A stretch of 64,000 bases of DNA from Bacteroidota bacterium (GTDB lineage: Bacteria > Bacteroidota > JABWAT01): the NCBI GenBank assembly GCA_017303995.1, contig JAFLBE010000003.1, forward strand, positions 82,874 through 146,873, written 5' to 3'. The translations under genes and the position numbers were made by a program. The notes under the pieces are model-generated. The model saw only the letters and a list, made by a program, of their open reading frames with translations, had not been told where the DNA came from and did no database searches. Below are positions 18,153 to 28,066 of the stretch, one piece after another. Each line of letters starts with the position of its first letter. The stretch's first letter is position 1.

Positions 18153-18860
18153 ATGCTGAAATCAAAAAAACCTGTCAAAGTATCACACAAGGAAATCAAA
18201 GAAGACCAATTGGTCACTGCTTACACTGAAGTCCTTGCTTATTATTATAAATTTCAAAAACAAATTCTCATTGCAGGTGTTGCCTTTCTGGTTATTGTTG
18301 CCGGAATAGCTGCTTACCTCTATTTGAAAAGCAGCAATGAAAAAGAAGCCTCTGACCTGCTTTCAAAAGTATATCCGCTAATCGAATCGAACCAAACTGA
18401 TCTTGCCTTGAATGGTGATCCAAAAACTGGAGTAGTTGGTCTAAAAGCCATTGCTGATGATTTTGGTTCAACACCCAGCGGAACAGTTGCTGAAATGTAT
18501 ACTGCAAAGTATTCTTATGATTTGAAAAAATATGACGACGCTGAAAAGTATTATGATGCAGTCAGTTCTGAAGATCCTTATATGCAAAGTGCTGCATATG
18601 CCGGACTCGCAGCAACAAAGGAGCAGAAAAAAGAGTTTGCTGACGCTGCATCATTGTATATTAAAGCTGCAAAAACTGCTGATTTGAATGTGATGTCTGC
18701 CCGTTATCTTCATCTTGCCGGGTTGAATCTCGCTGAAGCCGGAAATTACAAAGAGTCTGTTGAAACCTTTACTGAGCTAAAGGAAAAATATAAAGACAGC
18801 ACCTACGGAAAAGAAGCAGATAAGTATATAGCCTTATTCAGTGCTAAAATAGCAGACTAA
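18153..18860 (+). CDS. membrane-anchored TPR protein (YfgM/BamD-like organisation)
   Basis: A 235-residue protein with a basic N-terminus, one transmembrane helix (about 39-59, ILIAGVAFLVIVAGIAAYLY) and an extracytoplasmic region of degenerate TPR helices (AKYSYDLKKYDDAEKYYDAV, AAYAGLAATKEQKKEFADAA). The layout is that of YfgM-type or BamD-like TPR proteins working in envelope quality control, but the identity is inferred from architecture only. It is followed at once by an intrinsic terminator. Confidence 0.7.
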   Translation: MLKSKKPVKVSHKEIKEDQLVTAYTEVLAYYYKFQKQILIAGVAFLVIVAGIAAYLYLKSSNEKEASDLLSKVYPLIESNQTDLALNGDPKTGVVGLKAIADDFGSTPSGTVAEMYTAKYSYDLKKYDDAEKYYDAVSSEDPYMQSAAYAGLAATKEQKKEFADAASLYIKAAKTADLNVMSARYLHLAGLNLAEAGNYKESVETFTELKEKYKDSTYGKEADKYIALFSAKIAD

Positions 18861-18880
18861 TTACTCTCGTCTTTTTTTAA

Positions 18881-18910
18881 AGGGTCCGCCAAAAACGGAC
18901 CTTTTTTTTT
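18881..18910 (+). terminator. intrinsic terminator after TPR membrane protein
   Basis: Stem GGTCCG (18883-18888) and CGGACC (18896-18901) with a CCAAAAA loop, followed by nine T residues, 23 bp after the TPR gene stop. It closes the DUF192-folD-TPR group. Confidence 0.9.
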
Positions 18911-18986
18911 GTCTGAATTATACAATCCCATGTGATCGTCAAATAATTTAGTGGAACCTTGCCCTCTTTTTCCCTAACTTCCCAAT

Positions 18987-21900
18987 ATGAAAAAGACTCT
19001 GATTCTTCGAAAAGCCTTACTGGTGCCTCTTCTTCTGCTTTCTGGGCTTCAGATTTCCCTCAGTTCCCCATTCATTCGGGTTTATGGTCCATCAGAATAT
19101 AAAGCAGATCCACAAACTTATTGCTCGGTTCAATCACCTGATGGAATTATGTATTTCGGGAATAACCGGGGTGGTGTTCTTGAATTTGATGGAAAAAACT
19201 GGAATTTTATCGATACGCCCCAAAATAATGTAGTAAGATCACTTTCCGTCGGAAATGACCTTAAGGTGTATGTTGGAGGAACCGGCGATTTTGGTTTTCT
19301 GAAACAAGATTCAACCGGCAAAACCATTTACCAAAGCTTGCTTCCCCTTTTAAAAGAAACGGACAGACATTTTAAGGAAGTCTGGCAAACAGTCAGTTTG
19401 AATAATCAGATTTGTTTTCTCACAGTTGATGCACTTTATATTGTGGAAAATGGAGTCATTTCAGTTATCAAACCAGAAAATGAATCTTTCTCAAATATGT
19501 TTAGTCTGGATAATGAACTTTATGTGGTTGAAAAAAATTCAGGATTAAAACGTACCAACGGGAAAAAATTAACTTTGGTAAGTGATCACCCACTTTTTAA
19601 AACAAGTGATATTTCATTCGGATTTAAAAAAAGAAAGGGCGAACTGGTTTTAATCTCTGAAAGACAAGGACTTTTTGAGTTAAGGAATAAGGGTCCTGTT
19701 TATTTAGATTGCCCTGCATCTACCTACCTTAAGAAATTTAATAGTTATCTCCATCCAATTCTGTTGAGTAATGGGAAAATTGCAATCCCCACCATTCGTG
19801 GCGGGGTGCTCATTAGTGATCAAAACGGCGAAATTGAATATACTATTACTGAGCAACATGGCCTGCCTTCCAATATAGTTTACTCAGTTTATGCAGATCA
19901 CGAAAACGGACTTTGGGTAACTGGAGAACAGGGTATTTCACGGGTTGAATATCCATCGCCCTGGAGTTATTTTTCAAAAAATAATGGATTAAAAGGAATT
20001 GTGCTTTCAATCCAGATTTCGAATGATGTCCTCTATGCCGGAACCATGTTTGGACTTTTTGTTGCTGATTTGGGTTCAACCGGTTCGTTTCCTTCAGATC
20101 TTACTTTTAAACAACTTCATCAAATCGGAGGTGAAGTTTGGCATTTTGAAAAAGTTGGACAAAGCATATTGGCGGCATCTACTGAAGGTCTTTTCCAAAT
20201 TAAAAATGGCATAATAAAAAAAATCAGTTCAGAAAATCTTTCGGTTTTATTGGTTTCAAAACATTTTCCCGGACTTGTTTTTGCTGGCTCGCCAGTTGGA
20301 TTTTTTATTTATCGCTATTCAGAAGATAAAATAAGCCTGCTTGGGAAGGTCAATCAGGCAGATATGGGGATATATTCCCTAAATGAGGATAAAAATGGCC
20401 ATGTTTGGTCAGGAAGTTTCTTTGAAGGTGTTTTCAGATTTAGATTTTTAAATCAAAATTGGTTGAGCCCTGAGATTGATCATTTCAATCATTCAAACGG
20501 TTTACCCGTAGCTGAAAATTTTACTTCAGAACTGGATGGAAACCTTGTTATCCTCACTGTAAATGGAGTTTACCAAAAGGATTTAAACAAGACGGTTTTT
20601 GAGCTTTATCCTAATTTTCCCCATGAATTAATTGATGCTTCTAGTATCATAAGAAAAAGCACAGATTCCTCAATCTGGGTAACCAATGCTTCGCATGTTC
20701 AATATGTAACCTTTTCAGGTAATGGATCTTACCATGTTGAGTTTGCCCCATTCAACCGCCTTCCCCTGGGTGGTATCTGGTCAATTGTTGAAACACCAGA
20801 AGGTGTAACCTGGTTTGGTGGTGACAATGGAATCTTTAGTTTTAATCCAGCCATTAAAAAAAATAGTTCAGCACCTTTTTTCACCCACATCAGGGAATTG
20901 ATTTCTGACAGCGGAAGGGTTGTACTCGCAGATTCAACATCCAAAAAAATTCCGAAGTTGCCCTGGGAGTTGCGAAACCTTCAATTTCACTATTCTTCAT
21001 CGACGTATGACGGAGAAGGAAAAACTGAATATCAGTTCCGGTTGTTAGGATTCAGTGAACAATGGAGTAATTGGACGAATGAAACAGCAAAAGAGTATAC
21101 CAATTTACCTGCTGGAGACTACCGGTTTGAAGTCAGAGGGAAAAATGTATATGGTTATATCTCCGGTTCAGCCGTAACCTCATTTTCAATTCTTCCGGCC
21201 TGGTATTCAACCTGGTGGGCAAGAGGCTTTTATTTATTGGTTTTACTGATCTGCATTTATTTGTTTATTCAGTGGAAAATAGCAAAAACTAAAAAAGAAA
21301 AGCAGCTTTTGGAAAAACTGGTTTCTGAAAAAACATCTGAATTGGCAGCAAGTTATGAACAGCTTAAACACTCTCAAACTCAACTCATTCAGTCAGAGAA
21401 AATGGCTTCACTGGGTACCCTGGTTGCAGGTATTGCTCATGAAATCAATAATCCGGTGAATTTCATCCAATCCAGCATATATCCGCTTAAAGAAGATGTA
21501 AACGAATTGTTGAAGTACCTGAATTTATACCATTCACTCGAAATTAGCTTGCCCACTGATTCTATTTCAAAGGAAAACCAAACCATTTTAAGTGAATTAA
21601 CGACTATGCGGAATTCTTTATCACCAGACGAACTTAAAATTGAGATCGGGCAGTTATTTGCAGGAATAGAAAACGGGACAATCAGAACTTCCGACATCGT
21701 AAAAAGTCTGAGAACTTTTTCGCGTGTAGATGAAAATGACATGAAAGCGTTTGATCTGTCTGAGGGATTTGGTATTACTTTAAAATTGCTGGAAAAGGAA
21801 ATGACCGGCCGGATAAAAATTAATACCGAATTTAACCACCGCTCACTTATCACAGGTTTCCCGGGACAGATCAATCAGGTTTTAATGAATGTTCTGCTGA

Positions 21901-22217
21901 ACGCAATACAAGCCATTCCGGAATCCGGGACAATAGAAGTTGTTTCTTCAGAAACTGAAGAATTTGTCATTTTATCAGTAACTGACAATGGAATAGGGAT
22001 TCCTGAGGAAAATTTATCTAAACTCTTTGATCCGTTTTTCACGACCAAACCAATTGGAAAAGGAACTGGTCTTGGTCTTTCAATTTCTTACCAGATTATT
22101 CAGCGGCACCATGGCAAAATAATGGTCACAAGTGAACCTGGTAAAGGATCGTGTTTTAAAATCATGCTTCCAAAGATTCAAAACCTGGTTGAAAAGGCGG
22201 ATGAACTGGCATCATAA
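18987..22217 (+). CDS. beta-propeller (Reg_prop/Y_Y_Y) sensor histidine kinase 1
   Basis: A 1076-residue sensor kinase. In order: a signal peptide/N-terminal anchor; a periplasmic two-component-type beta-propeller region of about 680 residues ([26 protein letters not shown] is a typical repeat); a Y_Y_Y domain ([16 protein letters not shown]...[13 protein letters not shown]); one TM helix (about 748-766); a coiled coil; HisKA with phospho-His in GIAHEINNP; and HATPase_c with N-box [16 protein letters not shown]1 DNGIGIPEE and G2 [11 protein letters not shown]. There is no receiver or output domain, and no response regulator gene adjoins it. Its 3' end overlaps the oppositely oriented kinase by 56 bp. 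The ligand is unknown. Confidence 0.9.
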   Translation: MKKTLILRKALLVPLLLLSGLQISLSSPFIRVYGPSEYKADPQTYCSVQSPDGIMYFGNNRGGVLEFDGKNWNFIDTPQNNVVRSLSVGNDLKVYVGGTGDFGFLKQDSTGKTIYQSLLPLLKETDRHFKEVWQTVSLNNQICFLTVDALYIVENGVISVIKPENESFSNMFSLDNELYVVEKNSGLKRTNGKKLTLVSDHPLFKTSDISFGFKKRKGELVLISERQGLFELRNKGPVYLDCPASTYLKKFNSYLHPILLSNGKIAIPTIRGGVLISDQNGEIEYTITEQHGLPSNIVYSVYADHENGLWVTGEQGISRVEYPSPWSYFSKNNGLKGIVLSIQISNDVLYAGTMFGLFVADLGSTGSFPSDLTFKQLHQIGGEVWHFEKVGQSILAASTEGLFQIKNGIIKKISSENLSVLLVSKHFPGLVFAGSPVGFFIYRYSEDKISLLGKVNQADMGIYSLNEDKNGHVWSGSFFEGVFRFRFLNQNWLSPEIDHFNHSNGLPVAENFTSELDGNLVILTVNGVYQKDLNKTVFELYPNFPHELIDASSIIRKSTDSSIWVTNASHVQYVTFSGNGSYHVEFAPFNRLPLGGIWSIVETPEGVTWFGGDNGIFSFNPAIKKNSSAPFFTHIRELISDSGRVVLADSTSKKIPKLPWELRNLQFHYSSSTYDGEGKTEYQFRLLGFSEQWSNWTNETAKEYTNLPAGDYRFEVRGKNVYGYISGSAVTSFSILPAWYSTWWARGFYLLVLLICIYLFIQWKIAKTKKEKQLLEKLVSEKTSELAASYEQLKHSQTQLIQSEKMASLGTLVAGIAHEINNPVNFIQSSIYPLKEDVNELLKYLNLYHSLEISLPTDSISKENQTILSELTTMRNSLSPDELKIEIGQLFAGIENGTIRTSDIVKSLRTFSRVDENDMKAFDLSEGFGITLKLLEKEMTGRIKINTEFNHRSLITGFPGQINQVLMNVLLNAIQAIPESGTIEVVSSETEEFVILSVTDNGIGIPEENLSKLFDPFFTTKPIGKGTGLGLSISYQIIQRHHGKIMVTSEPGKGSCFKIMLPKIQNLVEKADELAS

Positions 22218-25200
22218 CGGTGACGGTCGTTCCTATTCCTGGCCTGCTTGAAACCGTTATATGACCCTGGTGAGCTTTGATGATTCCGTAGCAAACAAAC
22301 AAACCAAGTCCAACGCCCTGACCAATTTCTTTCGTCGAGAAGAACGGATCAAATATTTTCGGCATAATAGCATCCGGAATTCCGGTACCATCATCCTGAA
22401 AGGAAAGATAGACTTCATTTCCTTCAAGCCAGGATTTTAAGGTTAGAGTTCCACGACCTGAAAGTGCGTCAAGTGAATTTTGAAGCAGGTTCATAAATAC
22501 CTGATTGAGCTGGCCGGGATAACAGTCAACCATTGGAATTTCTTCAAAGTCCCGGATGATAGTAATATGATCGCTAATACGGTTTCTAAGCAGAAAAAGT
22601 GTGTTTTCAATATTTAGCAGCAAATCAATCTTTTTGGGAATATCCTCGTCGAGTCTTGAAAAATTCCTCAGACTTCTCACAATCAACTCTGTTCTGCGTG
22701 CACCGTCTTCAATACCTTCAAGCAAAACCGGAATTTCAGTTATCACTTCATCATAATCGTGATGGGTCAAAAGCAGTCTAACAAGTTCAGTATTCTCTGG
22801 AAAGGATTTTACCAGATGGTCAATGGTGGAAATCAAATTTTCAACATCACGCCGTAAAGGAAGCACTGCAGAGAATATGTAGTTTATCGGGTTATTTAAT
22901 TCATGGGCAATACCAGCCGTAAGCTGACCAACGGAAATCATTTTTTCAGACTGAATTAGCTGAGATTGTGTTTTCCTGAGTTGAATCAGAGCTTGTTCAA
23001 GTTCTTCTGTCTTTGCTCTTAAGTCCTGTTTGGCAGCTTCCGTGGTTCTCAACGACGTTTCTACTTTTTCCTTTTCAGAAAAAATCTCCTTTGTTCTTTC
23101 TGCCACCTGATTCTGAAGTCTTTTCTCGTGAAATTTAAATTGATTGACTCTGTAAAAATAAAGTCCTGCCAAAATTGAAATCACCAAAAAACCAAAAGCT
23201 GTCCAGAACCACCAGGTTTGATAGTAAAAGGGTTCAAGGTAAAGAGAAGCACTTGCCCCTGCTAAATTCCAGACACCGTCTTTATTTGCTGCAATTACTT
23301 TAAATGTGTAATGTCCAGGAGGCAAGTTGGTGTAATAAGCAATACGCCGGGAACCCGCATCTACCCATTCTTCATCAAAACCTTCAAGAAAATACCTGAA
23401 CCGTACTTTTTCTGGTTCAATAAAGGTCAAAGCAGCATAATGAAATTCAAATCTTTTTTTTCCCGGTGCCAGGTTTATCATTTCCTGAAGCAAAATTGAT
23501 TCATTGAAAGACAACACATTTTCAATAACAACAGGTGGCGGGACACTATTTTTTGATCTCCCCTCTTCCGGATAGACAACGGCAAGGCCTTTTGCAGTTG
23601 GGAAAGTTAAACTTCCATCAAAGAGTTTCCATCCTGCAGGTTGTGACGACCCATTGCATTGACTTGTCTTTAATCCGTCAGATTTACCGTACACTTTGCA
23701 GGTAATTTTAACAAGTTTTCCATCAGCATAATCCAGCAGATCCTGTTTTTTTATTTCATAAATTCCCTTATTGCAACTCATCCAGAGATTTCCATGAGTA
23801 TCTTCTAGAATTTGAAAAGCGATATCATCATATAGTCCATCTTTAATGTTAAAAGAATAAAGAGATCCGCTTTTATAAAGTAAAAGTCCATTATCAGTAC
23901 CAACCCAGATATTACTGTTTGCATCCGGGTAAATACAAAATACATTTGAATGAAGATTTCCGTTTAAATCATGGTAAACCGTTATTTTACCATCGGGTGT
24001 CATTGAATTTAATCCAGATGCTGTTCCAATCCATAACCGGCCAGTTTTATCTTTTGCAAGCGAAAGAATAATATTTCCGGAAAGACCATCACCCGTATTA
24101 AGTTTTGAAAATCCTGATCCGTCAAACCGGTTTAATCCACGGTTGGTTCCAATCCAGACGATTCCATTTGGTTCCGCCAAAATGGCTCTCACAGTATTTG
24201 AAAGCAGCCCATTCTTTACTGAATAATTCTTAAATACTCCCCTTTTCAAAGTTGAAAAACCATTATTTCCGGTACCAATGAAAAGGGTTCCGTCTTCACT
24301 GCCAGCCAGAGAAATGATCTCTTCACCTGGCAGACCAGCTGTAATTGGGTAATTTATAATCCCATTTTTTGTTATGGCATTTAAACCTGAACCTGTACCA
24401 ACCCAGATCGTTTCATTTTTATCTTGAAAAACGGTTCGCACAAAATCATCAGATAGACCCTTCTGAGATGTTATAACACTAAATCTTCCCTGTCTGAGGT
24501 TATTCAGACCTACATTTGTACCAATCCAGATTGTTCCTTCCTGATCCTGAAAAAGGGACCGGACCTTATTATTTGAAAGCCCGTCTTTTACTGAAAAAAC
24601 AGAAGACTCCCAATCTATCCATCTAACAAGACCGGCCTCAGTTCCAATCCAGATTGCACCAGAACGATCTTCAATTAGCGTGGTAATGATTTCATTCGGT
24701 AGTTTTAGCTGGGTTGGAATGGATCGAATTATCCCGTTGATTACTTTAACGAGTCCGTTTGAAGTACCAACCCAGACAACATTGTCATGATCAATCAATA
24801 ATGATCTGATGAAAGAATTTGGTAACTCTTCGTTTCTCTCAGCGGCATAAAATTTTCCATTTTGAAAGTACTGAAGTCCGTCTGATGTACCTATCCAAAG
24901 CCTGCCATCCTGATCTTCTTCAAGTGCAGTGATATTTGAATTAACAAGTCCATCTTCGGTGGTATAAATTTTAAGTGACCCATTTTGATAAGCACCCAAC
25001 CCGGATTCAGTTCCTATCCAAATCACTTTATGACGATCTTCAAGAATTGCTCTTACAAACTGATTTTTAATGGAATTAATTGCAGAATCAGAAACCAGTT
25101 TTCCCGACTTGAATCGGTTTACTCCAAGCCTGGTTCCAACCCATAAACTGGAGTCTGAGGTTTCTGCAAGAGTTAAAATGGATTTATTGGTTAAACCCGG

Positions 25201-25461
25201 CAGGCTGTTTTTATCAAAAACCTTAAACTCAGCGCCATTGAACCTTACCAATCCTTCATATGTTGCCAGCCAAATATAGCCATCACGGGTTTGGCTTATT
25301 GATAGAACTGTATTTTGAGGTAAACCGTCATCTGTTGTCCACTCTTCATGGGTAAATCGTGATAAATCCTGACTGGACGCCGGGGTTGTGAAGAATAAAA
25401 AAAGAAAGGTAAAAATAAAGGAGATTGAGGTTTTCAATTTGGAAGCAAATGAAATGTGCAT
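22162..25461 (-). CDS. beta-propeller (Reg_prop/Y_Y_Y) sensor histidine kinase 2
   Basis: About 1099 residues from ATG 25461 (MHISFASKLKTSISFIFTFL...), a good signal peptide. The longer in-frame start at 25491 overlaps the predicted -7 element, so I reject it. About 14 near-regular Reg_prop repeats of the form G-x-I-W-(I/V)-G-T-x-x-G-L follow, making two seven-bladed propellers. Then come a Y_Y_Y domain, a TM helix, a coiled coil, HisKA (GIAHELNNPINYIF) and HATPase_c (NQVFMNLLQNSLDAL, DDGTGIPD, GVGLGLFVCYG). Unlike many Bacteroidota relatives it lacks a fused receiver and AraC domain. It converges with kinase 1 and is a likely diverged paralogue. Confidence 0.88.
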   Translation of the reverse strand: MHISFASKLKTSISFIFTFLFLFFTTPASSQDLSRFTHEEWTTDDGLPQNTVLSISQTRDGYIWLATYEGLVRFNGAEFKVFDKNSLPGLTNKSILTLAETSDSSLWVGTRLGVNRFKSGKLVSDSAINSIKNQFVRAILEDRHKVIWIGTESGLGAYQNGSLKIYTTEDGLVNSNITALEEDQDGRLWIGTSDGLQYFQNGKFYAAERNEELPNSFIRSLLIDHDNVVWVGTSNGLVKVINGIIRSIPTQLKLPNEIITTLIEDRSGAIWIGTEAGLVRWIDWESSVFSVKDGLSNNKVRSLFQDQEGTIWIGTNVGLNNLRQGRFSVITSQKGLSDDFVRTVFQDKNETIWVGTGSGLNAITKNGIINYPITAGLPGEEIISLAGSEDGTLFIGTGNNGFSTLKRGVFKNYSVKNGLLSNTVRAILAEPNGIVWIGTNRGLNRFDGSGFSKLNTGDGLSGNIILSLAKDKTGRLWIGTASGLNSMTPDGKITVYHDLNGNLHSNVFCIYPDANSNIWVGTDNGLLLYKSGSLYSFNIKDGLYDDIAFQILEDTHGNLWMSCNKGIYEIKKQDLLDYADGKLVKITCKVYGKSDGLKTSQCNGSSQPAGWKLFDGSLTFPTAKGLAVVYPEEGRSKNSVPPPVVIENVLSFNESILLQEMINLAPGKKRFEFHYAALTFIEPEKVRFRYFLEGFDEEWVDAGSRRIAYYTNLPPGHYTFKVIAANKDGVWNLAGASASLYLEPFYYQTWWFWTAFGFLVISILAGLYFYRVNQFKFHEKRLQNQVAERTKEIFSEKEKVETSLRTTEAAKQDLRAKTEELEQALIQLRKTQSQLIQSEKMISVGQLTAGIAHELNNPINYIFSAVLPLRRDVENLISTIDHLVKSFPENTELVRLLLTHHDYDEVITEIPVLLEGIEDGARRTELIVRSLRNFSRLDEDIPKKIDLLLNIENTLFLLRNRISDHITIIRDFEEIPMVDCYPGQLNQVFMNLLQNSLDALSGRGTLTLKSWLEGNEVYLSFQDDGTGIPDAIMPKIFDPFFSTKEIGQGVGLGLFVCYGIIKAHQGHITVSSRPGIGTTVTVMMPVHPPFQPGFESLEA

Positions 25462-25488
25462 AATTGGCAGTATAGGTTTTGTAGAACA

Positions 25489-25496
25489 CAAACATA
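25489..25496 (-). promoter_or_regulatory. -7 promoter element TATGTTTG for kinase 2
   Basis: On the minus strand TATGTTTG matches TAnnTTTG exactly, with TTG 21 bp upstream as a possible -33 element. It lies 27 bp before ATG 25461, giving a leader of about 20 nt. This is the main reason for choosing the shorter kinase start. Confidence 0.5.
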
Positions 25497-25595
25497 ACCT
25501 TCTGAAGGCAGTAAAAGCAAGGTTTAAACAAGTATATAGGTAAAGAAGTAAATGGACTCTAATAATTATCTAATAGCAACAAAGGGAAATACTTG

Positions 25596-25603
25596 TATTT
25601 TTG
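25596..25603 (+). promoter_or_regulatory. -7 promoter element TATTTTTG for the U32 gene
   Basis: An exact match to TAnnTTTG, 28 bp before the ATG at 25632. A short leader with a purine-rich AGAGGT ribosome-binding stretch (25620-25625) follows. No clear -33 TTTG is visible. Confidence 0.5.
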
Positions 25604-25631
25604 TGCTTCTAGAAAATAAAGAGGTTGGCTG

Positions 25632-26849
25632 ATGAAGATTCCCGAATTAATGGCTCCCGCAGGAAATAAAACGATGTTAAAGGCGGCCTTAAATGCCGGT
25701 GCAGACGGAATCTATTTTGGTTCGTCTCTTTTTAATATGAGAGCCAGGGCAAAAAACTTTCAGCCAGATGACCTCGATTCGGTTGTTTCTGCCTGCATAT
25801 CCGCCGGAGCCAAATCTTACCTTGTCATGAATACGATCGTTTATGAACATGAACTTGAAGAGATGAGAAACCTGGTTAATCTGGCTTCACGTGCTCAGGT
25901 CGATAGTATTATTTGCTGGGATCTTTCTGTGATTGAAGCCTGTAAGGAAGCTGGAATTCCATTTTGTATTTCAACCCAGGCTTCGATCTCAAACTCGATG
26001 TCAGCAAAAAGATATGAAGCCATGGGGGCCAGCCGTATTGTACTTGCACGTGAATGTTCACTTGATGATGTAAAAAAAATCAGACAGTCTACCAATATGG
26101 AAATTGAGGTTTTTATTCACGGGGCAATGTGTATTGCTGTTTCCGGACGCTGTTTCATGAGTCAGGAAATGTTTAATACAAGTGCTAACCGTGGGGATTG
26201 CATTCAACCTTGCCGCCGGAATTACCAGGTCACGTTAACCGATACAGAAACTAAAAAACAAATGGTTCTGGGTGAGGATCATGTTCTGTCACCTAAAGAT
26301 TTATGTGCACTCCCCTTCATTGAGCAGATTTTGGATTCAGGTGTCGATTCCCTTAAAATAGAAGGAAGAAAACGGTCGCCCGAATATGTGTCAACTGTAG
26401 TTTCGGTTTACCGGCTTGCCATCGATTTATGGGCGGAAGGAAAACTAACTGATGTGAGGAAAAATGAGTTGATGGATCGGCTCAAAATGGTTTATAACCG
26501 TGGTTTTTCTGACGGATTTTTTCTTGATATTCCCGGCGAAACTGAATTTTCTGAGGTTTCAGGCAATTTGTCACCCTACCGGAAAGAATATGTTGGTAAG
26601 ATTATCGGACTTTCTGATGACGGAAGTTCTGCCAAATTAAAGATTGAATCCAGCTTATTTGCACCTGGCGAACCGTTTCTTTTCATCTCTGAAGAAACGG
26701 GTGTTTCTGAGATCATTTCTCAGGTATTAAGTCACCATCCCATTGAAAAAGGAATTATTCTTGATATTGCTGTTCCTGAAAATGTTCATATTAAAGATCA
26801 GGTGTTTAGAATTGTAAGTTCCGACCAGGATAAATCAGCCAGATATTAG
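25632..26849 (+). CDS. trhP: U32 peptidase family protein (TrhP/YegQ-like tRNA hydroxylation)
   Basis: A 405-residue member of the U32 'collagenase-like' family. The best-studied bacterial relatives, TrhP (YegQ) and RlhA, are needed for prephenate-dependent hydroxylation of tRNA wobble uridine or 23S rRNA, not for collagen cleavage. The signature is clear: PELMAPAGNKTMLKAALNAGADGIYFG at the N-terminus, the motif EVFIHGAMCIAVSGRCFMS, and the cysteine set CMSQEM / GDCIQPCRRNY that may ligand an iron-sulfur cluster. SLKIEGRKRSPEYV and a C-terminal beta-barrel follow. The TrhP/RlhA choice is uncertain. It stands alone, with the lipid kinase downstream. Confidence 0.82.
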   Translation: MKIPELMAPAGNKTMLKAALNAGADGIYFGSSLFNMRARAKNFQPDDLDSVVSACISAGAKSYLVMNTIVYEHELEEMRNLVNLASRAQVDSIICWDLSVIEACKEAGIPFCISTQASISNSMSAKRYEAMGASRIVLARECSLDDVKKIRQSTNMEIEVFIHGAMCIAVSGRCFMSQEMFNTSANRGDCIQPCRRNYQVTLTDTETKKQMVLGEDHVLSPKDLCALPFIEQILDSGVDSLKIEGRKRSPEYVSTVVSVYRLAIDLWAEGKLTDVRKNELMDRLKMVYNRGFSDGFFLDIPGETEFSEVSGNLSPYRKEYVGKIIGLSDDGSSAKLKIESSLFAPGEPFLFISEETGVSEIISQVLSHHPIEKGIILDIAVPENVHIKDQVFRIVSSDQDKSARY

Positions 26850-26856
26850 ATGTGGT

Positions 26857-26880
26857 GATAAGCTGTTGAATGCTTATCTT
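26857..26880 (+). terminator. weak hairpin between U32 gene and lipid kinase
   Basis: Perfect 7-bp stem GATAAGC (26857-26863)/GCTTATC (26872-26878) just after the U32 stop. The following T run is short (TTT), so termination is probably inefficient. TATCTTTA overlaps its right arm and could instead be a -7 element for the next gene. Confidence 0.4.
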
Positions 26881-26912
26881 TAACATAAAAACGACAGAGA
26901 GACTATTAAAAT

Positions 26913-27806
26913 ATGGCTGAACCTCATCTTTATTTCATCGTTAATCCAAATGCCGGGGGCGGTAAAGGGAAGCAATATGGAGAAACTCTTGAAAATGAGT
27001 TAAAATCTCGAGGAATTTCAGCTGACATCAACTACACAACGGGTGTTGGTGACGCCATTAAACTTGCTGGCTACCTTCCTGCTGGTACGACCCATATCAT
27101 TGCAGTTGGCGGTGACGGAACTGTAAATGAAGTTATTAACGGGATTCAGGATTCTTCTGTTGTTTTTGGCTTGATTCCATGCGGAACCGGGAATGATTTT
27201 ATGAAGATGATAGGAATGTCACCTTCAGTTCATGATGCCCTTGACCAGATTCTGAAGTTTGATGAACGGCCGGTTGATGTCGGATATGTAAAAACCAACA
27301 ATACACAACGGTTTTTCATTAACAATATTGGGATTGGGTTTGATGCCGTTGTCGCTGAAAAGGCCAATAAACTCAAATATCTTGGAATTCTCTCTTATAT
27401 CTATTCAGTAGTTACCACTCTTGTAACCTACAAAGAACCCAAGATTGTCCTTCGCACCAACGAAGAAGATTTCCACATTGATTTATTCCTGATGACGTTC
27501 GGAAATGGAACCAATGCCGGCGGAATATTTAAACTTACCCCTCACGCAAAAGTTGACGATGGTATATTTCATGCAACCGTGATTTCAGGTGTTAAGAAAA
27601 TGCGCGTATTTGATATTTTCCCTAAAGTGATTAAAGGAACCCATCTTGGCGAACCTGAAATTTCATCATTTACAACAGATGCTGGTACAATTTCAAGTCT
27701 GGTTGACTTAACTATTCATGCAGATGGTGAAATTATTGATACACATGCAATGGAGATTGATGTATCAATTCTGGCAGGGAAACAAAAGGTGCTGTTCGGG
27801 ATGTAA
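26913..27806 (+). CDS. diacylglycerol kinase-like lipid kinase (YegS/BmrU family)
   Basis: A 297-residue lipid kinase of the DAGK catalytic family. ATP/nucleotide-binding motifs are clear: NPNAGGGKGK, AVGGDGTVNEVINGI and IPCGTGNDF. The C-terminal beta-sandwich ends with IHADGEI. It is expected to phosphorylate diacylglycerol or a related lipid, including ceramide/sphinganine in sphingolipid-making Bacteroidota. The substrate is not decidable here. No TM helix. It converges with the zapA-6S region. Confidence 0.9.
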   Translation: MAEPHLYFIVNPNAGGGKGKQYGETLENELKSRGISADINYTTGVGDAIKLAGYLPAGTTHIIAVGGDGTVNEVINGIQDSSVVFGLIPCGTGNDFMKMIGMSPSVHDALDQILKFDERPVDVGYVKTNNTQRFFINNIGIGFDAVVAEKANKLKYLGILSYIYSVVTTLVTYKEPKIVLRTNEEDFHIDLFLMTFGNGTNAGGIFKLTPHAKVDDGIFHATVISGVKKMRVFDIFPKVIKGTHLGEPEISSFTTDAGTISSLVDLTIHADGEIIDTHAMEIDVSILAGKQKVLFGM

Positions 27807-27834
27807 AAAGGTGCCGCAACACTGCTATTGATGA

Positions 27835-28022
27835 AAATGAAGAATCTCATTTTCCTGCACGGTGGGGAGGGTTTTATCAATTCTTGCTTCCACTGAACAT
27901 CTTTGGCCACCTGCTGATAACCACTTAAGGTGTCAGGTGAGATGAAATCCCGAAGGAGTGAGGCCTGCATTACAAGATAAAAACTGTGTCCCCTGGAAGT
28001 ATTATTTGTCAGATTCTTTTTG
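27835..28022 (-). ncRNA. ssrS: 6S RNA candidate downstream of zapA
   Basis: Leftward of zapA lies about 190 nt of non-coding sequence that folds as one long rod. The ends pair perfectly: AAGAATCT (28018-28011) with AGATTCTT (27847-27840). Inside, GGGGA near 27994-27990 pairs with TCCCC near 27867-27863. In the apical part GGCC...CACCTG pairs with CAGGTGGCC. Length (about 180-190 nt), closing stem, internal bubbles and position directly after zapA are all features of 6S RNA, the RNA polymerase-binding regulator, which follows zapA in many bacteria. The exact ends are uncertain. Covariance confirmation was not possible. Confidence 0.62.
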
Positions 28023-28066
28023 TTCGTGTCAATAGCAGGTGCGACAAAAGCAAATATCGGTTGGGT

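Noticed and set aside
25462..25491. Ten-residue N-terminal extension of kinase 2
   Set aside because: The signal peptide and the -7 element both argue for the downstream ATG at 25461.
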